DNA from: Tanypteryx hageni
Lineage: Eukaryota > Arthropoda > Insecta > Odonata > Petaluridae
NCBI GenBank assembly: GCA_028673005.1
Contig: CM054114.1
Location: forward strand, 127,563,307-127,627,306
DNA length: 64,000 nt
Direction of reading: 5' to 3'
Shown: in pieces, positions 22,337 through 32,725 of the stretch
Layout: each line of letters starts with the position of its first letter
Position numbering within the stretch: position 1 is the stretch's first letter
The notes under the pieces: generated by a model
What the model saw: only the letters and a program-made list of their open reading frames with translations
Told to the model about the DNA's origin: nothing
The model's database searches: none
Translations under genes and position numbers: made by a program

Positions 22337-24381
22337 GTGAAATTTTTTGATTAAAGTGGATTTTAACGATTATGATTCTTCTGTCTCGTCGGAGTGTGTT
22401 TCCAATCCCAAACGCTTTTGGTCTATGATAAACTCCCGCCGTAACAACAGCTACATTCCTTCAGAAATTTCTCACGGCAATGAAATAGCTGCCGGTACAT
22501 CACGCGCTGATCTCTTCAGCAAGTTCTTTTTATCGAATTACACTCCAAACTCAATACCTCCAACTTCTTTTGAGAAAGCGTTTGCTCTCACTCCCTTTCT
22601 TCAATCTCCACAACGCCTGAGGAATGCCTCAAACTTCTAAGTTCTCTTTTAGTCAATCGTGCTACCGGCTCTGATCAGGTTGGTGCAATGTTTTTGAAGC
22701 ACGCAGCGCCTTCATTAGCCATACCTGTCTCTCTGCTTTCTAACAGATGCTTCGCGGCTGGTTACTTCCCCACGAGTTGGAAAACGGGAAACATTTTTCC
22801 TCTTTTCAAGTCTGGCAAAAGGTCTTCCGTCGATTCTTATTGCCCAATTTCCCTTCTTCCTGTACTCTCAACTGTTTGCGAATGCATCATCCATCAGCGT
22901 CTCCTTTCTTTCACTCTCCCTTTTATTTCTAGCGAACAGCATGGTTTCCTCCCAGGCTTCTCAACTTTAAGTAACCTTTAAGTTTTACATGCACATATTA
23001 CCGATTCCTTCGAACGTTCCTCGCAGTTGGATGTATGCTATATTGACTTTGCCAAAGCCTTCAACTCCATTAATCATCAACTTCTAATCTTTAAATTGGC
23101 TAACAGATACAATATACACGGCAATTTCCTTTCCTTTTTGGCTTCATTCTTAACAAACAGACAACAACGCGTAGTACTTGACGGCATTTCATCTTCAGTT
23201 GCTCCCATCTCGTCCGGCGTTCCGCAGGGTAGTGTTGTTGGTCTTTTACTTTTTGCGATATTTGTTGATGATTTAGTCGAAACTATTTCTTTCACATCCT
23301 GCAACATTCTCCTATATGCAGACGACTGTAAAATGTTCAGACAAATTAACGCAGATAAGGATTCCGCTGCCCTACAAAACGCTCTTGATGCGCTCCTTTC
23401 ATGGTCCAATCACTGGCGCCTTCGAATTAACCCGTCTAAATCCACAGTACTGTCATACACACTCCGAAAATCTCCTCTTAACTACCCATACCGGCTCTCT
23501 TGTCAAGTAATCCCCTCTGTCACCAACCAAAAGGACTTGGGAGTAATCTTCGACTCGAAGCTTCTTTTCCAAGATCATATTAAAAGTATTTCCTCCCGTG
23601 CTATGTCGTTAGTAGGTTTAATTTATCGTTATACAGAAATAACTGACATTTCCGCTCTTCGTACCTTTTTCTTTAGCTGCGTTCTCCCCATTCTTGATTA
23701 CTGCTCCCCAATTTGGTGCACTGCTTCGCCTTCTACTCTCAAGCTCCTTGACCGACCCATGAATTTCTTTCTGTCTGCAATTCGCTTTCGTCACCCTCCT
23801 CTCCATAACTCTCCACTCAGTGCCATACGAACCTACCTTGGGATTCCATCCCTTACTGATCGACGCACTCACACTGACATTAAAGCATTTAAAAAAATTA
23901 TTAATGGCAATTTTAGGTCACATGAGCTTCTTTCTCTATTTTCACTCCGGGTCCCCGCTCGTTCTACTCGCTTGAATGAGCTTTTTCACTGCCCTATTCC
24001 TCGCTTCTCAATCACTAAACGCTCCTTTCTCTATCGCCTTCCTGATCTTTGTAATAGTTTGCTGAAGCGCTTCCCTGACTATGACCCCTTACCTAAGTCT
24101 CATAACTTCCAATTTAAACCTAATATTTGATTTTTTTGTGGCCTATTTTCCTTTCCCTTTCTCCTGATTTATTCGACTTTCTACTCGCTCCTTACCCTGA
24201 TTTCGTGTGATTGATGTACTATGTATGTTTTATGTGTATTCATTGCTAGAGTTTTAGTTATTTTGTTTGATAGTTTAATTTTCTGTTTTATTCTTGTTAC
24301 TTCGTTGTTATGTGTCCAATTTAATTGACCTTGTGCTGTTTTTGGGCTTTTTCAAATAAATAAAATAAAAATAGAATAAAA
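22337..24381 (+). mobile_element. CR1/L2-group LINE inserted in the hAT transposase, 5'-truncated
   Basis: The insert begins within the linker before the polymerase. It covers the whole reverse transcriptase, a 3' UTR with GTTATGTGTCCA and TGTGCTGTTTTTGGGC, and an AAATAAATAAAAT-type tail ending at about 24381. Transposase coding sequence resumes immediately after, with DAEFDDLLLH. The left breakpoint is set by the end of transposase similarity (FKLLL) and is good to about 10 bases. No clean target duplication is visible; tataag / aataaaag is only suggestive. It is the same LINE group as 7591-11093, in the opposite orientation. Confidence 0.9.
22347..24130 (+). pseudogene. LINE reverse transcriptase (damaged in its first third)
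   Basis: The linker block NPKRFWSMINSRRNNSYIP is followed, after a frameshift near 22640, by the polymerase: ATGSDQVGAMFLK, SYCPISLLPVLSTVCE, QHGFLPGFSTLSNL, then a stop near 22981. A 367-codon frame (23027-24130) then contains YIDFAKAFNSINH, SGVPQGSVVG, LLYADDCKMF with the catalytic aspartates, KDLGVIFDSKL, ILDYCSPIW and RVPARSTRLNELF. The catalytic residues survive, but the frameshift and stop disrupt the start of the domain. The endonuclease is absent because of 5' truncation, so it could not move on its own. Confidence 0.92.
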
Positions 24382-25238
24382 GATGCCGAATTCGATGATC
24401 TCCTTTTACATACCGAAGTTAGATGGCTCAGCAGAGGCAAAATACTTGTGAGGTTTATAAATCTCATAAAGGAGGTAAAGGAATTTCTCACGTCAAGAAA
24501 TGAATATTATGCACAGCTGGATGACAAAGCTTGGTTGATGGATTCGGATTTCTTGTTGATATAACTATAAAATTGAACGAACTGAATATGGAGATGCAAG
24601 GGAAAAATCAACACATTGCAAAAAGGGTAAGTGCAGTAGATGCATTCAAATGTAAATTGGCATTGTGGAAGTCTCACCTAGAGAGAAATTCATTATCACA
24701 TTTCCCGAATTTAAAATATATTATTAAGAGTCTGACTGATGAAAATGTTACCACTGAACCATTTTCACAACACATTGAAACTCTCCTGAAGGAATTTAAT
24801 TTTAGGTTTCGTCAGTTTTCTGAAGTAGAACCCATAGTAACATTCTTTGCTAATCCGTTCAATTTTATGGACAATGATATGTCTGTTAATATTGGAACTT
24901 ACTTTAATATCGTTAACACCGAGGACTTAGAAATGGAAATAATATATATGCAGAATGATATTATTTTAAGGTCACATAAAAATGATGAAAACTTTTGGAA
25001 TTTAGTTGACGAAAATCGCTATCCATTATTAAGAAAATGTGCCCTAAAAATACATTCTTACCTTGCTACAACATACACTTGCGAGTCCATTTTTCCAAGC
25101 ATGAAACACTTGAAATCCAAGTACCGATCGAGACTCACCGATTACAATTTAGACAACTGCCTAAGATCAGGTATCTCGAGTTATGTGCCAAATTATAGCA
25201 AGTTGGCTAAAGATATGCAGTCCCAAGTTTCACATTGA
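24382..25238 (+). pseudogene. hAT transposase, C-terminal part with dimerisation domain
   Basis: Directly after the LINE tail the frame reads DAEFDDLLLHTEVRWLSRGK, the conserved VRWLSRG block of this transposase group. It continues through KEVKEFL and FLVDITIKLNELNMEMQG to the end of the family. It finishes in the hAT dimerisation region (FWNLVDENRYPLLRKCALK, TYTCESIFPSMKHLKSKYR, LTDYNLDNCLR). Most of it (24531-25238) is open. Together with 21340-22332 it represents nearly the full protein, interrupted by the LINE and several frameshifts. Confidence 0.9.
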
Positions 25239-25339
25239 TTTAGTTTTCATGTTTTTATAATAAATTCTTTAATAGTTTTTCTCTTATATATACAAAAATA
25301 TCATTTTAATAACTATTGGTACACATCTACTATTGTTAC

Positions 25340-25497
25340 TTCACTTCACGCCCCCAATAATTAAAGTTGCGCCCTCATAGATAAAGAGGTTGCCGACCGC
25401 TGATACAGAGAGATATCAACTGATCTTGCTTATGCGCCCTTCACGTCCTCAGTAATATAAATTACGCTCTCATAGGAGAAAAGGTTGCCGACCCCTG
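25340..25497. repeat. Duplicated right end of the hAT element
   Basis: Two similar right ends occur in tandem. One ends gttgccgaccgctg at 25402 and the second ends gttgccgacccctg at 25497. Each is preceded by a cgccc..caataat/agtaat-like block and by gcgccctcatag / cgctctcatag. Only the outer one is paired with the ctctagta duplication. Confidence 0.8.
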
Positions 25498-25505
25498 CTC
25501 TAGTA

Positions 25506-26004
25506 TATATGATGATGATGGGCGCACGCGACCGCTCAACCCAGACTGACTCCCTCTCTTTAGGCACCCTCCAATATATACCAGAGCTACTCACGCCCAC
25601 CTATAGCGAGCCGGACTGGCATATACCAGAGAGTACCGTCCGAGAAGGACGATTGGAAAGATTGAGGGACGTCGGGACGTACTCCCATGTCACAACCTGT
25701 GACATATGCTTTATTATATCCTGGTAGAAGGCACCGTTAAGGTCAAGTTTGGCTAACCATGCAGAATGAGGAATTATCATCATGGCCTTAGAGGCATCTC
25801 ATTACGAAAAGGTCGATTTCCGATAATATTCAGTCCACTGTGACAGATTATGTATAACGCGATAAGACTCGTCTGATTTAGGGATTGCCCTTATACGAAA
25901 TGCACACGTAACCTTGGCCTGAGACACTATTCCTCTTTTAAGAAATTACTTTAATAATTCTTCCAGTTGAGGGGAAGGTGTAGAAGGAATAAAGAATGTA
26001 GATA
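25506..26004 (-). mobile_element. DIRS-like copy 2, inverted and internally deleted
   Basis: In minus-strand sense it parallels copy 1 from CTTTATTCCTTCTA through AIPKSDES and AWLAKLDLNGAFYQ. It then jumps directly to the RNase H end (IIKHMSQVVTWEYVPTSLNL and SNRPSRTVLSG), having lost the polymerase core. Its distal part extends past the point where copy 1 is cut by the hAT. Copies 1 and 2 therefore form inverted arms facing each other around the hAT. Confidence 0.8.
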
Positions 26005-26058
26005 TTCACTGATTAACCATAAGAAAAGTAGATCTTATACCCGAAAATAGTGGACAGC

Positions 26059-26061
<3 letters not shown>

Positions 26062-26096
<35 letters not shown>
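26062..26096. repeat. TA microsatellite
   Basis: A run of about 17 TA units beside the end of DIRS-like copy 2. Confidence 0.97.
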
Positions 26097-26098
<2 letters not shown>

Positions 26099-26099
26099 T

Positions 26100-26988
26100 T
26101 CGAAGCTTTAAACTTTATGTCGAGAAGTATGAAACGATGGGGAAAATATTGCTATAAATACCAACGCCTACCACAAGGAAAAAGCAAAGAGTGTCTGACA
26201 TCCAAACTATGCAAATCAGTACTAGAAATAATTCTCGCCCCTTTGTAGTAATAATTTCCTCCGTCTCAACAGTAGCTGGATGTAAAAAATAAACAAATGA
26301 ACCTCTTAATGCTCATGCTACCGGAGAGTCGAAACGCCAAATGACTAATTGAAGAGAATTTTTTTCAAAGAGCCATACTCATAATATTTTGCCTTTAACA
26401 CCTCCGCAGATTCAGCAGGTCTCTCACCCTTTTCCTCTCCCGATCCACTCCCGAAATTAAAAAAAAAATTCTCCGTCGAGGGAAAAAAAGTAATCTCCGT
26501 CTTGCCATTCATCTCATTTTCGTTCCGTCCCACGACAAACCGTCCCGAAACAAAAAAAAATACACGAGAGCACGCGCATGATACGCGCACGAGCACACCC
26601 AGGAACACTCGCACGCTCACGGACTCTCTCCCGTACAGCAAACTCACCGGGATTCCAGGACAAAAAAACACAAACGAAAAAAAAATAAAACAAAATACGA
26701 TTCCCTCGTGTCCCGAGTCGCATTATAAAAAACGAACAAAACAATATCGCCTGCTCCCTCTTTTTTCATTGCATAAACTTCTGCTTTTATTATTTTATTG
26801 CGAGAGAGAAAGAGAAGGCCTGCTTGCTATGAATGTTGAAGTTGACAATTTAAAGCGAAGCTCCCTGTTTCTCTCCCTCGCATGATATACACACATGAGC
26901 TCGCCCAGACAAAAAAACAAAAGAGCGACGAATAAACGGGGTATAAATGCAAACAGAACCAAGGTGAAAAAAGAGGAGCCAAAGAGCG

Positions 26989-27027
<39 letters not shown>

Positions 27028-28200
27028 TTGTAAGAGAGAGAGAGAGAGAGAAGCGAGAAAAGAGGAAGAGAAAAAGAGGGTACAAAGAGAGGGGAATAGA
27101 ATTTTTTTAAGTAAAGGGAGAACAACAGAACAAAACAAAGAACTGTGTGTGCGTGTGTGTGTGTGAGAGAGAGAGAGAACCATTTAATAAAAAATAACCG
27201 AAAAATCAAAAATGGCCAAGCGCGGACTTTATACGAAGCAGAGAGAGAGAGAGGGACGACAGTATAAACTGGCGAAGAACGAGGAAAATAAAACCAAGTT
27301 AAATTAAAAATTCCTTGTGGGGGACGCTAGCATACATGCGTTTAAAACACGCAAGCAGAATTTAAAAAAATGCAAACTCGCGGTTGTATTATCACGCACT
27401 CATCGGCTTCTCCCCATTAACGCTCTTCAATTGTTCCTTTTTCGTAACTCTCCTTATGCATGACGGTTTAGTTTTTTTCGGCCCGCACGCGTTTCGCTCG
27501 TTGTTTTTTATCGTGCAGAATGATAAGTCTAAAAAGAGAGCGAGAGAGAGGGAGTATGTATGTGGATGATGTATATCGTAAAAAAAAGAAAAACGAATTA
27601 ATGCTAGCGACGAAAACTCAGGACGACACGGGAGATTCGGACGCATCTGGGAAACCCCGGATACTTCTCCCTAGGGTGCGTGTTTATCGCCCATCCTTTG
27701 GGGAATGCTGGGAAGGATCATCAACACGTATGCACGCATGCACATTAAGAGCCCGGTAGTGCGGGAAGAAAGAGAAAATATGACACCGTTTATTTGGGAC
27801 TTAAGCGCGACTTTACCAGTCCGTTCCTTCCCGATGGTGTCGCCATCTACACAGCTTGCAAGTAACGATGCTCTTTTTTCCTCTAGTTTCGTCGACGACC
27901 GCGTGGAGGTTATAAGAGCGCTCCATTCCAGAGAAGATATGCTCGTTTTTTTATGCGTACGTTTTGCAAAAAAGGGAGAGACGGAAGTGAGAGGGAGAAA
28001 TAAAGACAGAAAAAGGAGTGAGAGAATGAGAGAGAGAATAATCGACTCTCTTTTGTCTGTCATTTTGCTCGTTTTAAGAGTGCGTGCATCGCCATGTTAT
28101 TATATCTCTCAAGGGCGTGCGGGATTTTAATGCGAGTTTCATTAGCGAGGGAAGCGATTTAAATCGATTTTACGTAAAAAAGAGGTAGTTCCGTAGAGAG
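26100..28200. other. Low-complexity, somewhat GC-richer intergenic stretch
   Basis: Poly-A-rich patches, CACG-rich sequence (26570-26640) and GA runs (26981-27055, 27155-27180, 27240-27255, 27530-27555) dominate. Overlapping frames on both strands (up to 141 codons) are arginine/glutamate-rich or serine/leucine-rich and carry no family motif. I see no gene. Confidence 0.55.
26981..27055. repeat. GA repeat with duplicated aaagcgattgtaagagagag unit
   Basis: Two copies of the unit begin near 26982 and 27021, each extended by a GA run. Confidence 0.9.
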
Positions 28201-29934
28201 GAAGGGCCTCTTTTTTTCCTCTTTGCCATTCTTTCGGCTACATTTAAGAGCTGCTCTTGATTATTCAGGAAAAAGAAATAATTTGCAATCGGATTTTTTC
28301 GGTGGGAAAAAAATTATTAGCAGGCGCACATTAATCGGCTTCTGATGAAATATCTATTTTATGCGCTTGTAAACTTGTCGCGAAATGTACTGCACGGGAA
28401 AACACCTCATGAATAGAGTTCAATTGGCCTTTCAAATCCAATAAAACTGCGCTATATTACTTCTGGGGCTTTTTCAGTGGTGCACTTAGAATCGTTACAA
28501 AAATGTCTTGTTTTGACGGTATATTAGAAAAAAGTATGCGTAGTTGAAATATTAATCAAGAAAAAGGCTATATCTATACTTCCCTTTTAACAGAAAACAA
28601 TAGCTGTTCTGACTCATATACAATTTTAGAAATATATAGCAATGTTTTGAAATCCTTAAATGGAAAAATTGTATGCAGTACAGTAAAATTAAACAACATA
28701 TTAAAGTCAAGTAACTGTTAATTGCCTAATTAAATAAAACAAACCTGCCAATTATGAATAAATATAACATATTAATAATAAAAATAATTTCATAAAAAGG
28801 TACGATATTACATTTAAAAATTCTGTCAATAAAGAATTATTGAGCTCACCTTGAGGCTAAAATAAATTTGAAATATTATGCCTCTGCAATAGAAATAATG
28901 AGTACCTCTTTTATTTATCATCAAAAGCAGCGAATCACCACTGACGCCGGAACCTTTGTTAACGAAAGGATCATCTGGTTTCAGCAATCATTTTATGATG
29001 GCCATTGCAGTAACAAATTTTGTCAAGTTTTTTTTTTTTTTTTTGAAAAAATCATTAGGTGTATTAATAGAAGCTACATAATGTCCAAAAATGAGTCGCG
29101 AATACTTTCATCAAAGAGATTATTCCCAGTCATGCACTACCATTGCTTTAACGTGATTCCGTCCGCTCTTAAGGGCCTTTTAGAGGCAAGGTTTTCCCCG
29201 CCTTATACACGTTACGGCCGCCGTTACTCCCCTTTTTAGTGTGTGGAGAGAGAAATTTTGGGCCGAGAGCCGCCAAAACTGCAGGCAGTATCGACTTATA
29301 GGGCGGAAACACCCTATACGGGTTGACCCTGCTTGTTTTGTCTGGAGGAATGGGATGAAAAGGGGAAAATATTAGACCCGATGTCTTCTCGGGGAGAAAC
29401 GACAAAAAATATTCCTTGACGATACACTAAATTTACGCATTTTTAATCTGTATAAACTATAATGCTTATCAGTTTTGGAGTAATGTCCAATGCTACTGAA
29501 CAAATATTTATAAAAATCTGATGTGGTCACCACATGACTTTCTCCATACCTGTAATATTTCTAAATATTCCAATTAGTTTGAATGAACAAATATTTTAAG
29601 GAATTGCGGGAGAAATTTAGACTACAAAGAACAAAAATAAAGTCAAAACGTAGCCTTCTGATATTGGATATAGCTAGGATGCTCCAATAGTAAAGAAAAT
29701 TAAAAGGAGCGTTACTATGACATAACTAAGCGTCAATTGTTTGCAATAGTCGCAGGTAGGTTGTGTTGTGGTGCAGGTAAAAAATATATTTAAAAAAATA
29801 TCCATTAAACAATGCATTATGTGGGAAAGTGTTTCGAACAAATATTGTAGAAAATTAAATGTCATACCGCCTTTTCCAGTACTTTTTTACATTAATCAAA
29901 TATTAAAGCAAATATAAAAAAACGGATGTTACAA
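28201..29934. other. AT-rich stretch without a recognised gene
   Basis: No frame shows a known family. A GC-richer patch at about 29160-29400 contains an 78-codon frame on the minus strand without recognisable content. Confidence 0.55.
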
Positions 29935-30235
29935 GAGTAAACACCCAATTCCGGTTGACAGATCTTTATCAAAAACTAATCAAGCCTTGTCTTTAACAAA
30001 AATGTCATATATAAAGTTTCGCATTGACTTTATTAATAGTTATTGAGTTAGAGCAGCCAAAAGTTCTGGTCACTGACACCCACAGACATCGAGAAAATAG
30101 TCAAAACGTGTTCCGAGGACCTTAAAACATATATTTTCGTTGAAATCTCGAATTCGATTTTTTTATGAAAACAATACTTGCTCTATAGGTACTTCGTATA
30201 TGGATAGTGTAAAAATAGCCGGTATAAATGAGAAT
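29935..30235 (-). repeat. Dispersed repeat family Y, copy 4
   Basis: It is a reversed copy of the unit at 7060-7375: caattccggttgac, ttgagttagagc, cacccacagacatcgaga, aaaacgtgttc, cgaattcgat, atgaaaacaatacttgctct and cttcgtatatgg in order. It ends just before the Tigger terminal repeat at 30259. Confidence 0.78.
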
Positions 30236-30373
30236 ACACACATACGTGCATACATATACAGTCGTTTCTGCTATAACGCGACAGTTGCGTTCCTGAAGGA
30301 CTCTGTGTTATAGAAAAATCGCGCTGTAGAAAGTAATATGTAATTCAATATGAATTAATAGGATAGGGGATGG

Positions 30374-30900
30374 TTCGAAGATATTATCATGACTGATATT
30401 TTTCGATACAAATTTTTATCATTATATATAGACGTCTTAGAGAGGATGAGGATATAACATGATTAGGCACTTCCAGATAAGCTGGAGATTCGAAATTATT
30501 TTATTAGGTGGGATTTTGTGCAAAACCGACTAGAAAAAACGAAAATCTTGAAAAAGTGCAACAATGCGGCCGTTAAAAAGTCGCAAATGTTTAAACAAAT
30601 TTTCAAGGTTTATGTATTTTAGAATGTGCTACGGAGCTGAAATATAGATTATTGAAATTTTGATATTTTAATTTGTTTGGCAGTTAAAAATTCTTAAAGT
30701 TTAAAAAATTGGTAAATTTTTAGACACTACGCTGCAAGTTAGGGAGCTGAAATTTTTAAATTATTTAGAGTTTAATATGTATAAACGAATAAACATTTTA
30801 ATGCATCCATGAAATTGTTATTGCACCCGTTAAAGATAATTTAAATTTAAACAATTAGATAAATGTTATTTCACTTCTAATTGTGCTATAAATTTAAAAT
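30374..30900 (+). repeat. About 500-bp dispersed repeat, shared with 52480-53020
   Basis: Ordered blocks such as cattatatatagacg, gctggagattcgaaatt, gattttgtgcaaaaccgact, agtgcaacaatgcgg, gtttaaacaa, tacggagctgaaat and gtttggcagttaaaaattctt all recur in reverse complement at 52480-53020. No coding potential was seen. Confidence 0.85.
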
Positions 30901-31160
30901 TTGGCAGAAATGTGTGGCATTATTAATTCAATTTGGGAAAAGTATAATATTCCTAAAACTACAAAAATTAGTGATTGTTTTACTCCATTATGGTTCCATA
31001 ATGAAAAAACGAAAACCGGTCCAGAAGAGAAATCTTTAGAATTAAAGAAATATTTCTCATGATGAAATATCTCTCTGGAAAATGAATGTTTTTTCAAGGT
31101 GAGATGAAATGCTTGCATTATTTAAGCACCTTCTACTTATATATATATATATATATATAT

Positions 31161-31339
31161 ATGGCAACAAGGTGTAGCTGATGAAGGAATAACTCCGAAA
31201 GCTTCTACGTTTGTGATGTTTCTGTGTTTTTGTGTTATTTTACGTGTGTCGCTTCGACATCCTCGGGGCCTCGCCAACCTGAAGTCGTCCGATTGGTGAG
31301 TGTTCACTGGGTTTCCTCATCCCAACACCTTGTTGCCAT
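31161..31339. repeat. Inverted-repeat-bounded 179-bp unit beside TA runs
   Basis: The unit opens atggcaacaaggtgt and closes acaccttgttgccat, a perfect 15-base inverted repeat. A second copy of the interior and right end lies at 31427-31597. Both are embedded in TA microsatellites (31141-31160, 31382-31426, 31598-31662). The shape is MITE-like, but no protein or duplicated target could be assigned because the flanks are TA repeats. Confidence 0.75.
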
Positions 31340-31374
31340 CCATATATCCATTTTACCTTTCCTTTTCCGTAAGC

Positions 31375-31426
<52 letters not shown>

Positions 31427-31431
<5 letters not shown>

Positions 31432-31595
31432 TAGCTGAAGAAGGAGTAGTTCCGAAAGCTTTACGTTTGTGATGTTTCTGTGTTTTTGTGTTATTTTACG
31501 TGTGTCGCTTCGACATCCCCGGGGCCTCGCCAACCTGAAGTCGTCTGATTGGTGAGTGCTCACTGGGTTTCCTCATCCCAACACCTTGTTGACAT

Positions 31596-31597
<2 letters not shown>
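31427..31597. repeat. Second copy of the 179-bp unit
   Basis: It is more than 90 percent similar to 31172-31345 by eye, for example gtgatgtttctgtgtttttg, tgtcgcttcgacatcc and ggtttcctcatcccaaca. The left inverted repeat is lost in the TA run and the right one is changed by one base. Confidence 0.85.
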
Positions 31598-31665
<68 letters not shown>

Positions 31666-31694
31666 TTACACACACACACACACGCGCGCGCGCG

Positions 31695-31729
<35 letters not shown>
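31598..31729. repeat. Compound TA / CA / CG microsatellite
   Basis: A long TA run (31598-31662) is followed by CA, CG and CA runs and a second TA run to 31729. Confidence 0.97.
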
Positions 31730-31906
31730 GTTCTTTTATAATAACAGTTTTAGTGTATTAATAAAATTGTGTAATTGAATAAAAGCATGAAAAAATGAAA
31801 ATAATACACCAATATCTATCTTAGTAAGCATTAATCGTTTTCGCTAAGCTATAGAAAATGGTGGTTGAGGAGGACGAATAGAGAAAACGGTGATGGCAGA
31901 GGAGGG

Positions 31907-32119
31907 TTAGAGAGTAACATGGTTATAACTTTCTGGGTATTCGCACGAAAACATAGTGCCTAACGTGGATTCGGAAAGTCCGGTTGCGCGAATGATATCA
32001 CATGTTCTTTCGTTTCTCTCATACCGATTTAACAAATCGATTTTTTGTAACAGAGTTATAGGTTTCGTTTTCTTCGCTTCACTTGCACTACCACAACGCT
32101 TCGTGCCGCTGCCACTCAT
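31907..32119 (-). pseudogene. Tigger transposase N-terminus (CENP-B-like DNA-binding helix-turn-helix)
   Basis: Seventy codons start at an ATG (32119) in a typical position near the element's 5' end. They read a basic leader and then the first helix-turn-helix of Tigger/CENP-B proteins: ITLLQKIDLLNRYERNERTC, IIRATGLSESTLGTM. This domain binds the terminal repeats. Intact transposases of this group have about 450-550 residues including a DDE catalytic domain; here the second DNA-binding motif and the whole catalytic domain are missing. After STLGTM the frame runs into unrelated residues and stops. It is non-functional. Confidence 0.85.
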
Positions 32120-32289
32120 TGTTAATTAAAGCAAACAAGTTGAACAAGCGAGAAAACAACTAATGCCAGGTAAAGTAAAATACATACAATGAATAGCAGT
32201 CCTCGACAACACGTGAGATGCGCGTGCAGGCGGAAAAAAACTGACTGACGCTACGCCAAGTCGCACAACCGTTGATTCCTCCTCTATAA

Positions 32290-32578
32290 CAAGGGTCACC
32301 AAACCTTTTACTGAAAGGGCCGCATGAGGATTCATGGTCCACTTTGCGGACCACATACGGCATTTCAAGTGACTGATCGGGCCGTGTGAAAATTTCAAAG
32401 AGCAAGTTTTGAGAATTTTTTCGATTCCGTAATATGTAAGCTGTTTATATTAAAAGTAGATTTCACCCAAGCATTCGGAAAATGTCGTTTAGATATCATA
32501 AATGATATCTAATGAATACTCTTGCTGATAAGGCGGGCCGGATCAAATCATTGCGCGGGCCGTAGTTTGGTGATCCCT
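32290..32578. mobile_element. hAT-like MITE nested in the Tigger element
   Basis: The left end is CAAGGGTCACCAAACC and the right end GTTTGGTGATCCCTG, inverted with small differences, each followed inward by a GGGCC block. It has no coding capacity. The 8-base flanks (ctctataa / catatcag) do not match well, so the target duplication is lost or the ends are off by a few bases. Confidence 0.72.
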
Positions 32579-32725
32579 GCATATCAGTGCGTGATACTTC
32601 GTGCATCCTCATCCGCGTTATTTCTAAGACGCACTCGTGCTGTGAAAACAGAATTTTCAAATACTTTCCCCGCGTTATATCCAATTCGCGCAGTAAAAAC
32701 ACGCGTTATAGCAGAAATGACTGTA

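Larger units (their letters stand above)
19981..25497 (+). mobile_element. Composite hAT transposon with perfect 8-bp target duplication
   Basis: The terminal repeats are CAGAGGTCGGCAAC at the left and GTTGCCGACCCCTG at the right (inverted, near-identical). Both are flanked outside by ctctagta (19973-19980 and 25498-25505). Inside lie, in order, a SINE (20390-20707), a 64-bp tandem repeat, the first part of a BED-finger transposase, a 2-kb LINE insertion, the rest of the transposase, and a duplicated right end. Without the LINE and SINE the element would be about 3.1 kb, normal for an autonomous hAT. It sits inside DIRS-like copy 1, so it is younger than that copy. Confidence 0.93.
30259..32723 (-). 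mobile_element. Tigger/pogo transposon, gutted, with TA target duplication
   Basis: The left end is CAGTCGTTTCTGCTATAACG and the right end is the inverse, CGTTATAGCAGAAATGACTG. Both are flanked by TA (30257-30258 and 32724-32725), as required for Tc1/mariner-superfamily insertion. The residual transposase (31907-32119) reads on the minus strand, which sets the orientation. The 2.46 kb between the ends is mostly foreign: a 500-bp dispersed repeat, inverted-repeat units, long TA runs and a nested MITE. Confidence 0.88.

Noticed and set aside
22327..24384. Target duplication tataag / aataaaag for the LINE inside the hAT
   Set aside because: The match is short and falls in an A-rich tail; it is not distinguishable from chance.
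26345..28130. Cluster of overlapping frames of 80-141 codons on both strands
   Set aside because: They overlap one another on both strands, follow GA/CT composition and contain no recognisable motif.
31496..31761. Open frames made of Ile-Tyr or Tyr-Ile repeats, also near 17185, 18000 and 47178
   Set aside because: These are translations of TA microsatellites.
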